Below, in pieces: positions 38,401 to 47,175 of a stretch of 64,000 nucleotides of DNA. The translations under genes were made by a program, and so were the position numbers. Numbering within the stretch: the first letter of the stretch is position 1; the number at the start of each line of letters is the position of its first letter. The notes below the pieces were generated by a model that was not told where the DNA came from, did no database searches, and saw nothing but the letters and a program-made list of their open reading frames with translations. This DNA is from an uncultured Methylococcales bacterium. Its GTDB lineage: Bacteria > Pseudomonadota > Gammaproteobacteria > Methylococcales > Methylomonadaceae. Location: positions 1-64,000 of the forward strand of contig CAIUVX010000205.1 of assembly GCA_903902705.1 (NCBI GenBank), written 5' to 3'.

Positions 38401-40872
38401 GTCCAACCCGCGCATGAAATAACCACGACTTTAGCCTCAGGCGCGATGAGTCACGGCGCGTTACTGGCAGAAGCCCATGAAGCTGTTGCCCAAGGCACAA
38501 ACATTGTTGGTGCGTTAAGTAATTCTGGTGAAGGCGGCGAACATAGCAGTCGTTTTGGCACACTGCGCTCCAGCAAAATCAAACAATTTGCTTCTGGACG
38601 CTTTGGCGTGTGGGTGGGTTATTTAGCTGATTCCAACATTGAAGAAATTGAAATTAAAATCGCTCAGGGCGCGAAACCAGGCGAAGGTGGACAATTACCC
38701 GCAGCGAAAGTCTCAGTAGAAATTGCTGCCTTGCGTGGTGGTACACCGCGTGTGGAATTAGTCAGTCCACCGCCACATCATGACACTTATTCGATTGAAG
38801 ATTTAGGGCAGTTAATCCACGATGCCAAAGCGGCGCGGGTTAAAGTTGGCGTTAAATTAGTATCATCTGAAGGCATAGGTACGATTGCAGTCGGCGTGGC
38901 AAAAGCGGGTGCGGATGTGATTAATATCGCGGGTAACACAGGCGGTACAGGCGCGGCAGCCGTGACCAGCTTAAAAAACAGCGGACGCTCGCCTGAAATC
39001 GGTATTGCCGAGGTGCATCAAGCGTTAGCGGTCAATGGTTTACGCGATAAAGTTATTTTGCGTTGCAGTGGCGCACATCAAAGCGGTTCAGACGTGATTA
39101 AATCCGCTATTTTGGGCGCGGATTCGTTTGAATTCGGCACCACTGCATTGATGATGTTGCGTTGTGTAATGGCAAAAAACTGTAATATCAAATGCCCCGC
39201 AGGGCTAACCACTGCGCATGAAGAATTTAAAGGCGATCCGCGTGTGCTTGCCCAATATTTCATGAATTTAGCCCACGAAGTCAGAGAACTATTAGCAACA
39301 TTAGGCTATCGCAGTTTACAAGAACTACGCGGCAAAACTGAATTACTGCATTTAATCAATCATCCCAGCATGGTTGGGCAATTGGATTTGCGCAAAATGC
39401 TCGCCTCTGTTGAGGTGGTAAAAATCGACAAAGCCATTTATCTGGAAGCCAATTTTCATATTGATGACAACATTATTGCCCAAATCAAAGCAGGTTTAGA
39501 TAGCCATCAAAAACAGATTGTCATCGAAGGCAAAGGCTTTAAACTCAATAACTGTAACAAATCCGTGGGTGGTCAAGCGGCAATTGATTTAGAACGTTAT
39601 TTAAACTACCAACAAACCGAATCGCACCCGCTTATTTATCGCACAGCAGAAGGACGGAGATATTTAGCCTCCGATAGCGTGATTATTCGCACTCACGGCT
39701 CAGCGGGACAAAGCTACGCGGCATTTTTAAATGACGGAATGCGTTTGGAACACAAAGGCACTTGCAATGACGGCGTAGGAAAATCCGCTTGCGGTGGCGT
39801 ATTAGTGGTTGAATCCCCAGGTGGTGGTATTAAAACTCAGGGGAATAACGTGCTGATTGGCAACTTTGCCTTGTTCGGTGCAACAGGCGGTAAAGCCTTT
39901 ATTAACGGCGAAGCGGGCGACCGTTTTGCGGTGCGTAATTCAGGCGCGATGGCAGTTGTCGAAGGCGTGGGTGATTTTGCCTGTGAATACATGACCAACG
40001 GCGCGGTGTTAAATATTGGCGGTTTTGGTAAAGGTTTCTGCAATGGTATGTCAGGCGGTAACGCTTACCAATATGACCCCGACAACCGTTTGCAAGCCTT
40101 ATACGATAAAAGTTCAGTCGAACTACACCGTTTAACCGAAGACACAGAATCCGCCCAAGCCCATGAACAAATCATTTTGTCCATGCTGGAACAACACGCT
40201 GATTATGCCAATTCCAGCAAAGCGCGACATTTATTGGCTAACTGGGCAACTGAACGCCAACATTTTGTGTTTGCCCTGCCGTTATGGTTGTTTAAAACCC
40301 AAACAGCCAAGCATTTACAAGCGGCAATCGACCGTAAAGAAATGCTGGAAGAATTAGCGGTAGAACTAGCGCAAGTGCAAATCGCCCAAGTCCAAAAAGC
40401 CTATAAAGCGGAACAACCATTATTTGGCGGTGCGATTCCTGAACAAACGTCTAAATTAATCAACAGCTTTGCGGTACTCGATAAAGCGGGACAGATTGCG
40501 CGTGAACTGTATAAAAATCCAAAACAGGTTTTGGACTCCAGCAAAATCGAACAGGCTGCGCGTAAACTTATTTTGGAGCGTCCGCGTAAATTACAGGAAG
40601 CACTGGTTAAAAACACCCGCGAAGCCTACAGCCATTACACCGATGAACAGTTAGCGTGCTTATTAGCCAGTAAGCGCATTAACGACTACAAAAGCGCGTT
40701 AATCAACCGCGCTGTACAAAGCATTTATTCCTTCGGTTCTACCGTGTGGATTATTGAACAGGACAGACAAAACCGCGAAGCACTGGCAGGCATCCCCTGT
40801 GTTGAACAACACCTCGCCAATATCATCACCCTTGAAATTGCCCAAACAATGCAAAGCGAAGCGGCCGCCTAG
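35431..40872 (+). CDS. gltB: Long GltB-like glutamate synthase large subunit
   Basis: An 1813-residue protein, about 300 longer than E. coli GltB. A short propeptide precedes the nucleophile Cys24 (CGVGFITH) of a class II glutamine amidotransferase domain. The central domain follows, then the FMN synthase barrel (ALSNSGEGGEHSSRF, KPGEGGQLPAAKVS, NIAGNTGGTGAAA), the cysteine cluster C1245-x5-C1251-x3-C1255, and the GXGXG domain (MSGGNAYQYD). About 220 extra residues follow. GltB-type enzymes make glutamate from glutamine and 2-oxoglutarate. The Fe-S spacing is one residue shorter than the C-x5-C-x4-C I know from GltB, and no gltD lies beside it, so its electron donor is unknown. Confidence 0.9.
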   Translation: MTENPRLHTKEAMLYNAELSQDSCGVGFITHKQSKQSHDLLVKSHEALCTIPHRGGMSAEGIGDGAGVNIDLSLLFFRKITANPALELGQFGVANFFYPEDHAHHDSDANELVERHFNDFKLPILARRVIPVDNTVLNAAAIKAQLPIEQFIFARPEHLKDASHDEFERYIQAALLDIEVEGFSRDELIGFYPLSMSSRTQVYKGRLNSHEVIPYFTDLYDTDHCCHTLFFHTRFSTNTAPATMMAQPFRYMAHNGELNTDKKNRLSENAIARQHGKHICFPCGQSDSGRLDQTLTRRINEDNLDIVTAVLAMMPPAWENDTTLSPDVRAMLEYFSLYEEKNDGPAALIFSDGIRVGARLDRLGLRPLRSVETHDYLAVMSEAGQIDFPPTDILKRGRIEAGGMLYFDHSTGETYDNHQVLDRLAKEKDYAALLEQRCIHLSELPKVELSELSNENGLNIDQRYTAYSLNQESFRFLLDPILVTGLEKVTAMGYGLAPNALSSAEGGMSRYFSQRFAQVTNPPLDSIRESDGMTLRVALGAKPTFSDDYSKQLVIESPILQRTQLEQIRRQTTVSTVTLDMLYTPDFNNAVQNETNLTDALTAVCEQVATAARNNTGIIILTDVAISETQAAIPALLMIAAANQYLVKQGLRFNSSLIAETGQAASPHDVATLLGFGASAICPLSVHNRVMAHYTPAEQQKVLDKFQKGTEKSLMKTMGKFGLCTAESYIGGEFFESNYLDTDEPKLNPYFPNIHASVGGVRYADIAASSTEWHHKALSVREEKDIPFLGLFKERQDGAGHSYGNTAVREYIRMTDEAILYIPEQAPEASDLAYLDLGYEKRTPEQIDVFGITPAYRSFTKNLYAERELRPAALRDIMDFPVDVTKAETVDDFDRILGSQNLRGNVNYLIRGLCVNRADDYEFAIGFTERDSNQRAENLVKHFKKRFADTPFNIVVLENTIVITLIDNYSLLANYLSSIQTARPPIALASVQPAHEITTTLASGAMSHGALLAEAHEAVAQGTNIVGALSNSGEGGEHSSRFGTLRSSKIKQFASGRFGVWVGYLADSNIEEIEIKIAQGAKPGEGGQLPAAKVSVEIAALRGGTPRVELVSPPPHHDTYSIEDLGQLIHDAKAARVKVGVKLVSSEGIGTIAVGVAKAGADVINIAGNTGGTGAAAVTSLKNSGRSPEIGIAEVHQALAVNGLRDKVILRCSGAHQSGSDVIKSAILGADSFEFGTTALMMLRCVMAKNCNIKCPAGLTTAHEEFKGDPRVLAQYFMNLAHEVRELLATLGYRSLQELRGKTELLHLINHPSMVGQLDLRKMLASVEVVKIDKAIYLEANFHIDDNIIAQIKAGLDSHQKQIVIEGKGFKLNNCNKSVGGQAAIDLERYLNYQQTESHPLIYRTAEGRRYLASDSVIIRTHGSAGQSYAAFLNDGMRLEHKGTCNDGVGKSACGGVLVVESPGGGIKTQGNNVLIGNFALFGATGGKAFINGEAGDRFAVRNSGAMAVVEGVGDFACEYMTNGAVLNIGGFGKGFCNGMSGGNAYQYDPDNRLQALYDKSSVELHRLTEDTESAQAHEQIILSMLEQHADYANSSKARHLLANWATERQHFVFALPLWLFKTQTAKHLQAAIDRKEMLEELAVELAQVQIAQVQKAYKAEQPLFGGAIPEQTSKLINSFAVLDKAGQIARELYKNPKQVLDSSKIEQAARKLILERPRKLQEALVKNTREAYSHYTDEQLACLLASKRINDYKSALINRAVQSIYSFGSTVWIIEQDRQNREALAGIPCVEQHLANIITLEIAQTMQSEAAA

Positions 40873-40890
40873 TGTTTGTAGTTCATCTTC

Positions 40891-40916
40891 CATTCCCAAG
40901 CTCCCGCTTGGGAATG
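40891..40916. repeat. Palindrome after the glutamate synthase gene
   Basis: CATTCCCAAG/CTTGGGAATG around a six-base loop, followed by a second small hairpin (TCAAG/CTTGA). It is a REP-like element next to REP-associated transposase remnants and may double as a transcript end. Confidence 0.75.
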
Positions 40917-40942
40917 CCTACCCTCAAGCTCTGCTTGACGTA

Positions 40943-41116
40943 TCAATACAACAAAACAACAGGCAACAGAGAATCCTGACTCAGATAAGCTCTCGCACTT
41001 GAATAACGCCAATGTTCCAATAAATCGAGAATCTGTCTGGCGGTGAATGATTTGAATTGCTGTATGCGTTTGCTATGCTCGCTACCGCTCGAAATAAAAT
41101 GCAGGTGGTTTTTCAG
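40943..41116 (-). pseudogene. Remnant of a REP-associated (Y1/IS200-like) transposase
   Basis: The minus frame reads LKNHLHFISSG, then IQQFKSFTARQILDLLEHW, then RYSSARAYLSQ before a stop at 40943. The first part corresponds to the degenerate NHLH metal-site motif, the second to the family's F-K-S-F/Y-T-A-R segment and the third to the W-R-Y-S-S-A-R tail. The segment between the second and third is missing, and no start is present. It is an internally deleted fragment of a different transposase from the one at 41159-41703. Confidence 0.65.
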
Positions 41117-41158
41117 CCCACTACAGAACTATCTTTACTATTGTTAGGTTTTTAACAA

Positions 41159-41703
41159 TCAATCATCGTCATAATCAGCAAACTGAGGAAAATTCATACC
41201 AACACATCCCCATTGTTCATTGAGTATTCCCAGTTTGATATAACGATGAATACTGGAATACTGCCAGTCAGCAGCAAGTTTGACATAACCATGTTTGACA
41301 GGGTTATAGTGAATATAATTGACATGATGCTCATAATCTTGGTCATCACGAATCAAATGCTCCCAAAAACGGCGATGCCAGATGCCACGCTCACCTTTCA
41401 CTGACGGCTGACAGAAATACGCTCAGTAGCTTTAATCTGACGCGAAAAACCGCTTTTTATCAAACTCCAGCGGGTCGAAAAATCATCATCACCTTCTGGC
41501 AAAGTCCAAATCGCATGTAAGTGATTCGGCATAATCACCATCGCATCAATAACAAACGGATGCTGTTGTTTTACATGACGCACTGACGCTCTTAACAAAT
41601 CCACATGAGTGACCAACAAACGACTCTTTTTTTCTGCCAGATTGACGGTGAAAAAATAACAACCGCCCGCCACTCTTAATCGCCGATAACGCATGAAACA
41701 CAC
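41159..41703 (-). pseudogene. REP-associated tyrosine transposase (RAYT), split into two frames
   Basis: The 5' part (41398-41703, 101 residues) contains GGCYFFTVNL and the metal-binding MPNHLHAIW. The 3' part (41159-41401, 80 residues) continues with KGERGIWHRRFWEHLIRD and the tyrosine region YIHYNPVKHGYVKL. Together they make one normal-length RAYT. The break is a single-base shift where TGA overlaps a GTG (GTGA); no slippery heptamer is present, so it looks like a disabling indel, though the second half could be made by coupled re-initiation. RAYTs mobilise REP palindromes. Working status is doubtful. Confidence 0.85.
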
Positions 41704-41879
41704 TCGCTAAAGTCATTGAAACGCAAGCGACAATAATACATCGAAATTAATTCAAAAAATTAAGATTTACTGTAGCACATAAGCAACACGCAAGCATCAC
41801 AACGGAATGTTGAGATTCGAGTTATTGAATTGCTGGCGAGTGTGGGAAAATGTTGGGGTTCGCTATCACTCACCCCAAC

Positions 41880-41923
<44 letters not shown>

Positions 41924-41927
41924 TATT

Positions 41928-42533
41928 TTAATTGACCGTCCACGATTTACCGTTATAGGTAATATCCCGATAAATATTTCCAACAACAAGTCGTGAAAAC
42001 TCTAACTTAACCTCAGCTTCTTTTCCCTTATGATCAAAAGAACAATAAACCTTTGCATCAGTAGAATCGGCACCAGCAAAGGTGGTGACTCCAACTTCAT
42101 GTTCTTCTAATTCTCGTTTTTCTCCGCTCGAAATTTTAGCTTTAAAAGGCTTTTGTTGCCATAAATGAATTTTTCCTGAGCAATTTATAGGAAAGCTGTT
42201 TCCATTTATTATTGTAAGAAATACTACTTGCTCCGTTACCCAAGTTTTCTTGTTGTATGCTGCCTCAGAACTACAATTTACTGCTACACCAACCCGATTA
42301 GTGCAGCCAGTGTCGCTTGTCACAAGCGGTGCTCTAGTTTTCAAGTTAATTTTTGAAGCCAAGACTTCAACCTCATTTTTAATTGCTTCAGCTTCTTTGC
42401 ATTTAGCATCACAAGTTTCTTGCCTAACATAAGAAGGAGGCGAATTTTCATATGTACTATGTCTTCTTACACATCCGTTTATTAAAAGCGATGCACAAAC
42501 AACAATAATTAATTTTGGATAAAGTTTTTTCAT
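41928..42533 (-). CDS. Predicted lipoprotein of unknown function
   Basis: About 201 residues from the ATG at 42533 (an upstream extension of 20 residues is possible but would hide the signal peptide). MKKLYPKLIIVVCASLLINGC is a classic lipoprotein signal with lipobox LINGC. A Cys-rich stretch (CDAKCKEAE) is followed by a beta-rich domain with further cysteines that may form disulfides. No family recognised. It sits alone in the accessory patch. Confidence 0.7.
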   Translation of the reverse strand: MKKLYPKLIIVVCASLLINGCVRRHSTYENSPPSYVRQETCDAKCKEAEAIKNEVEVLASKINLKTRAPLVTSDTGCTNRVGVAVNCSSEAAYNKKTWVTEQVVFLTIINGNSFPINCSGKIHLWQQKPFKAKISSGEKRELEEHEVGVTTFAGADSTDAKVYCSFDHKGKEAEVKLEFSRLVVGNIYRDITYNGKSWTVN

Positions 42534-42664
42534 GGTGATTCCATATTTCACATTTTTGCAAGAAATTACAGCGCAGAACCATCCGATAAACACAATTTAA
42601 TTGGATAGTGGCGAGTGCTTGAGTATGTCGGGTGGGTGTGCTTCACCCAATCGTGTGCGGTTCG

Positions 42665-42859
42665 CTATATCCGCTTTTCATTAGTTTCTGTTTTTCCACA
42701 TTTAGTACATTTAAGCCATTCTTTAAAATTGTAACCTGCCGATCTGTTATCATCGTAAGTAGATGTGTCAGTGACAATCCAACTGTTCGCACCACAATCA
42801 CATTTAAATTTACGCTTTTCACCTTGTGGTTCTGAGTTACCAAATCCAAATAAACCCAT
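42665..42859 (-). CDS. Small zinc-ribbon protein
   Basis: A 64-residue protein with two CxC/CxxC knuckles: CDCG near residue 20 and CTKCGK near 52, as in a zinc ribbon. It has a good AGGGAGA ribosome site and starts 16 bases after the stop of the tiny upstream gene. An overlapping reading frame at 42643-42849 has no such features. Function unknown. Confidence 0.65.
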   Translation of the reverse strand: MGLFGFGNSEPQGEKRKFKCDCGANSWIVTDTSTYDDNRSAGYNFKEWLKCTKCGKTETNEKRI

Positions 42860-42875
42860 GACTATTCTCCCTTAA

Positions 42876-43001
42876 CTATGCGCCAAATGGTCGTTCACGG
42901 TTACACTGAACACAGAAGTTTCTATCATCTGGAACAGTGTTTCCACATTTGCATTTCCACTCTAACTTTCTCGGAAACTTACCTAAATATCGTTTGAACA
43001 T
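42876..43001 (-). CDS. Tiny zinc-ribbon protein
   Basis: A 41-residue open frame: MFKRYLGKFPRKLEW, then CKCG, then NFCVQCNRERPFGA. The paired CxC and CxxC match a single zinc ribbon. AGGAG sits nine bases before the ATG. It is directly upstream of the 64-residue zinc-ribbon gene, apparently in one operon, and diverges from the XRE regulator gene. Confidence 0.6.
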   Translation of the reverse strand: MFKRYLGKFPRKLEWKCKCGNTVPDDRNFCVQCNRERPFGA

Positions 43002-43114
43002 TTCACTCTCCTGTATAATTTAATATCATCAAAGATGCCATTTGATTATGCTAGAATCCGATTGAAAAATCGTCCACCTTAAACTCCATATTTATCCAAC
43101 TCGTACTTAACATC

Positions 43115-43558
43115 ATGCAAACTGAAGAGATACAAATCAAAATTGGAAAAAAACTAAAAGAGTTGCGTGCTGTTAATCAATGGACACAAGAACAAATAGC
43201 AGGACAGCTTCATTTAACCCGCAATGCCTACAGTGATATAGAATTAGGTAAAACTGACATTTGTATTTCCCGTTTAGCTCAATTAGCTAATTTTTTTAGT
43301 GTGGATATAAGCTATTTTGTAAATGATAAGGAAAGAGTGGTTATTTATTTAGCGGGAACTCAAAATATTCAATCTGCTAAACATCAAAAAATAAAAAACT
43401 GCCATATGTATCCTACAGAAGAAAAATTACAGCACGAATTGGATAAACAGCAGTTAGTCGTTGAATTAAAACACAAAGAAATTACCATGCAACAACGAGA
43501 AATTGAAAATCTAAAAGAAATTATCGCTTTGCTAAAAACTAAAACGACAGTGAGTTAG
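43115..43558 (+). CDS. XRE-family transcriptional regulator with C-terminal coiled coil
   Basis: A 147-residue protein. Residues about 8-65 form an XRE helix-turn-helix (KIGKKLKELRAVNQWTQEQI... NAYSDIELGKTD). The C-terminal 50 residues are a charged coiled coil (LQHELDKQQLVVELK... REIENLKEIIALLK), probably for dimerisation. It stops eight bases before the antitoxin-like gene, so it may regulate the toxin-antitoxin operon. Confidence 0.85.
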   Translation: MQTEEIQIKIGKKLKELRAVNQWTQEQIAGQLHLTRNAYSDIELGKTDICISRLAQLANFFSVDISYFVNDKERVVIYLAGTQNIQSAKHQKIKNCHMYPTEEKLQHELDKQQLVVELKHKEITMQQREIENLKEIIALLKTKTTVS

Positions 43559-43566
43559 GAGGGATT

Positions 43567-43785
43567 ATGTTATTAGAAGAACAAGTGATTGCAGAAATCA
43601 AACAAATTCCTAGCGATAAATTGGTTGATGTTTATCAGCTTATTCATTATTTTCGTTTGGGCTTACTGCACGAACAACAAAACCAACCAGAAAGTAATAA
43701 TCTTTATGCCTTGCGCGGCACAAAAATTGAATATCAACAACCGACTGAACCTGTTGCAGTTGATGAGTGGGAAAGTTTGGCATGA
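43567..43785 (+). CDS. Antitoxin-like protein (DUF2281/VapB-like)
   Basis: A 72-residue acidic protein beginning LLEEQVIAEIKQIPSDKLVDVYQLIHYFR, like the DUF2281-type antitoxins, and ending in an extended tail that could wrap a toxin. A strong AGGAGGG ribosome site precedes it. Its TGA stop overlaps the ATG of the PIN toxin gene, the usual coupling of antitoxin and toxin. Confidence 0.72.
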   Translation: MLLEEQVIAEIKQIPSDKLVDVYQLIHYFRLGLLHEQQNQPESNNLYALRGTKIEYQQPTEPVAVDEWESLA

Positions 43786-44174
43786 TTGTGTTAGATACTC
43801 ATATTTGGATATGGTGGACACATGGCGATGATGATTTGCCGATTGAATACAGTGAGTTATTACAACAGCATGAACATGAAGGCTTGGGCGTGAGTGTTAT
43901 TTCATGCTGGGAGGTGGCTAAATTGGTTGAGTATCAACGCTTGACTTTACCTTGTTCGGTTAATCAATGGATTAAAATGGCATTGGCTTATCCTCATATT
44001 AAATTGTTAAATCTCACACCCGAAATCGCGCTGGAATCAACACAGTTACCACAACCTTTTCATAAAGACCCAGCCGATCAAATGATTGTGGCAACGGCGC
44101 GTATTTATAACTGTCCTTTGATGACAGTGGATAGCAAAATCCGCGATTATCCTCACGTTTCTTTATTGCCTTAA
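43782..44174 (+). CDS. vapC: PIN-domain toxin, VapC-like
   Basis: About 130 residues from the ATG at 43782. It carries the four acidic PIN residues: D in VLDTHIWIWW, E in SCWEVAKL, D in DPADQMIVATA and D in LMTVDSKI. PIN toxins are Mg-dependent ribonucleases neutralised by their antitoxin. The start overlaps the antitoxin stop (ATGA). Confidence 0.88.
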   Translation: MIVLDTHIWIWWTHGDDDLPIEYSELLQQHEHEGLGVSVISCWEVAKLVEYQRLTLPCSVNQWIKMALAYPHIKLLNLTPEIALESTQLPQPFHKDPADQMIVATARIYNCPLMTVDSKIRDYPHVSLLP

Positions 44175-44188
44175 AAATAAGTTGGCAT

Positions 44189-44219
44189 GGAGTGCCAATA
44201 GCTAAAGCTATTGGACTCC
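44189..44219. repeat. Palindrome related to the compound repeat at 51650
   Basis: GGAGT-CCAATAGCT with AGCTATTGG-ACTCC. It lies between convergent vapC and uvrA and shares the AGTCCAATAGCT arm with the element at 51650-51703. Confidence 0.75.
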
Positions 44220-44233
44220 TGTTAGCGTTACTG

Positions 44234-47026
44234 TTATTTACAAAAAAACCTCCCCAAATACCGCCCAGTATAAGACTGCTCCATGCCAGCCAGAGTCTCA
44301 GGCGTACCCTCCGCCAGCAACAACCCGCCACCATCGCCGCCTTCTGGCCCCATATCAATAATCCAGTCAGCGGTTTTAATCACATCTAAATTATGTTCGA
44401 TGACGATGATGGTGTTGCCGTGGTCGCGCAAAGTATGCAACACAGCTAACAATTGCTTAATATCATGAAAGTGTAGGCCTGTGGTGGGTTCATCGAGTAT
44501 ATACAGTGTGTTGCCTGTGTCGCGTTTCGCCAGTTGTTTGGCGAGTTTAACCCGTTGCGCTTCGCCGCCTGATAGGGTGGTGGCGTTTTGTCCGAGGGTG
44601 ATGTAGCTTAAACCGACTTCAATCAGGGTGTGTAATTTACGCGCTAGACTGGGGACGGCACTAAAAAATTCGGCGGCTTCTTCGACGGTCATGTTTAATA
44701 CGTCATCGATGGTTTTGCCTTTGTAGCGTATTTCTAAGGTTTCGCGGTTGTAGCGTTTGCCGTGACAGACATCACAATGCACGAATATATCGGGTAAAAA
44801 GTGCATGGCGACTTTGATTACGCCGTCGCCCTGACAGGCTTCACAGCGTCCGCCTTTGACATTAAAACTAAAGCGTCCAACGCTGTAACCGCGTGAGCGG
44901 GCTTCGTGGGTGGCGGCAAACAGTTCGCGTACGGGCGTGAATAAGCCTGTGTAAGTGGCTGGATTGGAGCGCGGCGTTCTGCCGATGGGGCTTTGGTCTA
45001 TATCGACGACTTTATCAAACTGTTCCAGTCCGTCTATGCCGTCACAGGGTGCGGGAATACTGCCCGCGCGGTTGATAGCCCTTGCGGCGTAGCGGTATAG
45101 CGTGTCATTAACCAGCGTGGATTTACCTGAACCCGATACGCCTGTCACGCAGGTTAATAAACCGACGGGGAAGTGAATGGTGACATTTTTCAGATTATTG
45201 CCGTGCGCATTGCGGACGGTGATTTGTTTGTCGGGATTGGGCGGGGTGAGTTTTTCAGGGACGTGTATGCCTTGTTTGCCAGACAGATATTGACCTGTCA
45301 GGGAATCGGGGGTGTTGATAATGTCCTCTACCGTGCCTTGCGCTATGACGCTGCCGCCATGCACACCTGCACCTAGTCCTATATCGACTACATAATCAGC
45401 GGCGCGGATGGCATCTTCATCATGTTCAACCACGATGACGGTATTGCCCAAGTCACGCAGTTGTAACAGGGTGTTCAGCAGGCGTTGATTGTCGCGTTGA
45501 TGCAAGCCGATGGAGGGTTCATCCAAAACATACATCACGCCCACCAGCCCCGCACCAATTTGACTGGCAAGGCGTATGCGTTGCGCTTCGCCGCCTGACA
45601 GGGTATCGGCACTGCGATCCAGACTTAAATAATCCAGCCCGACATTGACTAAAAATTCCAGCCGTTGCTCAATTTCCTTGACGATTTTTTCGGCAATTTC
45701 GCCGCGTTGACCTGTCAGAGTCAGTTGTTGAAAAAATGCCAAAGCGGCGCGTATGGATAACCGACAAACGGAATGAATCGGCGTGTCTTCGATAAAGACA
45801 TTGCGGGCTGCTGTGTTGAGTCTTGCGCCATTGCAGGTTTGGCAGGGCGTTTGGGTCAGATATTTAGCCAAGTCTTCACGCACGGCAAGGGAATCGGTTT
45901 CCAGATACCGCCGCTGCATGATGTTTAACACGCCTTCAAAGCGGTGTTTTTTGTGGTTGAGTTCTATCGCGGTTTTGCCTGTGCCGTTTAATACCACATC
46001 CTGCGCGGCTTTGGGCAGTTCGGCAAACGGGGTATGAAGATCAAATTCATAATGTTGGGCTAGGGCGCACAGCACGGGGTAAAAATAGCTGTTGTTTTTA
46101 TCCCAACTTTTAATCGCACCCTCTGCCAGACTCAAGTCTGGACGTTGCACGACCAATTCAGCATCAAAATGTTGGCTGATGCCCAAACCATCACAGCTTG
46201 GACACGCGCCTTTCGGATTATTAAACGAAAAAATGCGCGGTTCGAGTTCGCTTAAGCTATAGCCGCAATGATTACAGGCATAGCGTTCAGAAAAATGCAG
46301 TTCCTTGTTATCGTCCAGACAGACGGCAATGGCAATGCCTTCGGACAGACGCAATGCGGTTTCCAGCGATTCAGACAAACGCAGGGCGACATCGGCGCGG
46401 ATTTTAAAACGGTCAACGATGACATCAATGCGGTGTTTTTTCTTGGCATCCAGAACGGGCAGTTCATCTAATTCATAAATGACATTATCAATACGCACGC
46501 GAATAAAACCCTGAGCGCGTAGATTGGCGAGTAATTGCGTGTGTTCGCCTTTGCGGTCATTGACGATGGGCGCGAGTAACATCCAGCGTTGCTGTTCGGG
46601 TTGCGCTAACAGTTGGTCAACCATTTGGCTGATGGTTTGCGCCTGTAATGAGCTGTGATGTTCTGGGCATTGCGGTATGCCAACTCTGGCATACAGCAAA
46701 CGCAAATAATCGTAAATTTCGGTAATCGTGCCAACGGTGGAGCGTGGGTTATGCGAAGTGGATTTTTGTTCGATGGAAATAGCGGGCGATAAGCCTGTGA
46801 TGGAATCGACATCGGGTTTATCCATCATCGATAAAAATTGCCGCGCATAGGCGGATAAGGATTCTACATAACGGCGTTGCCCTTCGGCATACAGCGTGTC
46901 GAATGCCAGTGACGATTTACCAGAACCTGACAAGCCCGTGATAACAATCAGTTGATTGCGGGGTAAATCGATATTGATGTTTTTGAGATTGTGGGTTCTT
47001 GCCCCGCGTATACTGATGCTATCCAT
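44234..47026 (-). CDS. uvrA: Excinuclease ABC subunit A
   Basis: A 930-residue UvrA of usual length. It has two ABC modules: Walker [15 protein letters not shown] near residue 32 and [13 protein letters not shown] near 635, signatures [12 protein letters not shown] and [12 protein letters not shown], and zinc-binding sets CNHCGYS...CPSCDG and CEACQGDG...CDVCHGKR. UvrA scans DNA for bulky lesions and loads UvrB. No clear LexA box was seen upstream. Confidence 0.98.
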   Translation of the reverse strand: MDSISIRGARTHNLKNINIDLPRNQLIVITGLSGSGKSSLAFDTLYAEGQRRYVESLSAYARQFLSMMDKPDVDSITGLSPAISIEQKSTSHNPRSTVGTITEIYDYLRLLYARVGIPQCPEHHSSLQAQTISQMVDQLLAQPEQQRWMLLAPIVNDRKGEHTQLLANLRAQGFIRVRIDNVIYELDELPVLDAKKKHRIDVIVDRFKIRADVALRLSESLETALRLSEGIAIAVCLDDNKELHFSERYACNHCGYSLSELEPRIFSFNNPKGACPSCDGLGISQHFDAELVVQRPDLSLAEGAIKSWDKNNSYFYPVLCALAQHYEFDLHTPFAELPKAAQDVVLNGTGKTAIELNHKKHRFEGVLNIMQRRYLETDSLAVREDLAKYLTQTPCQTCNGARLNTAARNVFIEDTPIHSVCRLSIRAALAFFQQLTLTGQRGEIAEKIVKEIEQRLEFLVNVGLDYLSLDRSADTLSGGEAQRIRLASQIGAGLVGVMYVLDEPSIGLHQRDNQRLLNTLLQLRDLGNTVIVVEHDEDAIRAADYVVDIGLGAGVHGGSVIAQGTVEDIINTPDSLTGQYLSGKQGIHVPEKLTPPNPDKQITVRNAHGNNLKNVTIHFPVGLLTCVTGVSGSGKSTLVNDTLYRYAARAINRAGSIPAPCDGIDGLEQFDKVVDIDQSPIGRTPRSNPATYTGLFTPVRELFAATHEARSRGYSVGRFSFNVKGGRCEACQGDGVIKVAMHFLPDIFVHCDVCHGKRYNRETLEIRYKGKTIDDVLNMTVEEAAEFFSAVPSLARKLHTLIEVGLSYITLGQNATTLSGGEAQRVKLAKQLAKRDTGNTLYILDEPTTGLHFHDIKQLLAVLHTLRDHGNTIIVIEHNLDVIKTADWIIDMGPEGGDGGGLLLAEGTPETLAGMEQSYTGRYLGRFFCK

Positions 47027-47070
47027 CGAGTCACTGCCATTAAGTTAAAGACTTTCTATCATACCGTAAG

Positions 47071-47107
47071 TAGCGATGTAATTCGCACAGCGTGAATTAC
47101 ATCGCTA
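47071..47107. repeat. Inverted repeat upstream of uvrA
   Basis: A perfect 14-bp stem, TAGCGATGTAATTC with GAATTACATCGCTA, and a nine-base loop. It lies between uvrA and the XpaC-like gene. It is not a LexA operator by sequence and looks like a dispersed repeat. Confidence 0.7.
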
Positions 47108-47175
47108 GGCATTTTTGATGCTTGCTTATATTCATGACAAACCTCTAAATAATAATTTTTAAAAGCTGAAATTAT

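Noticed and set aside
41390-41410. Programmed frameshift in the RAYT gene
   Set aside because: No slippery heptamer is present at the junction; a plain indel is simpler.
42643-42849. A 68-residue frame on the minus strand
   Set aside because: It overlaps the zinc-ribbon frame 42665-42859, which has the cysteine knuckles and the better ribosome site.
47027-47175. LexA box upstream of uvrA
   Set aside because: No CTG-N10-CAG pattern with proper spacing; the inverted repeat at 47071-47107 is a different sequence.
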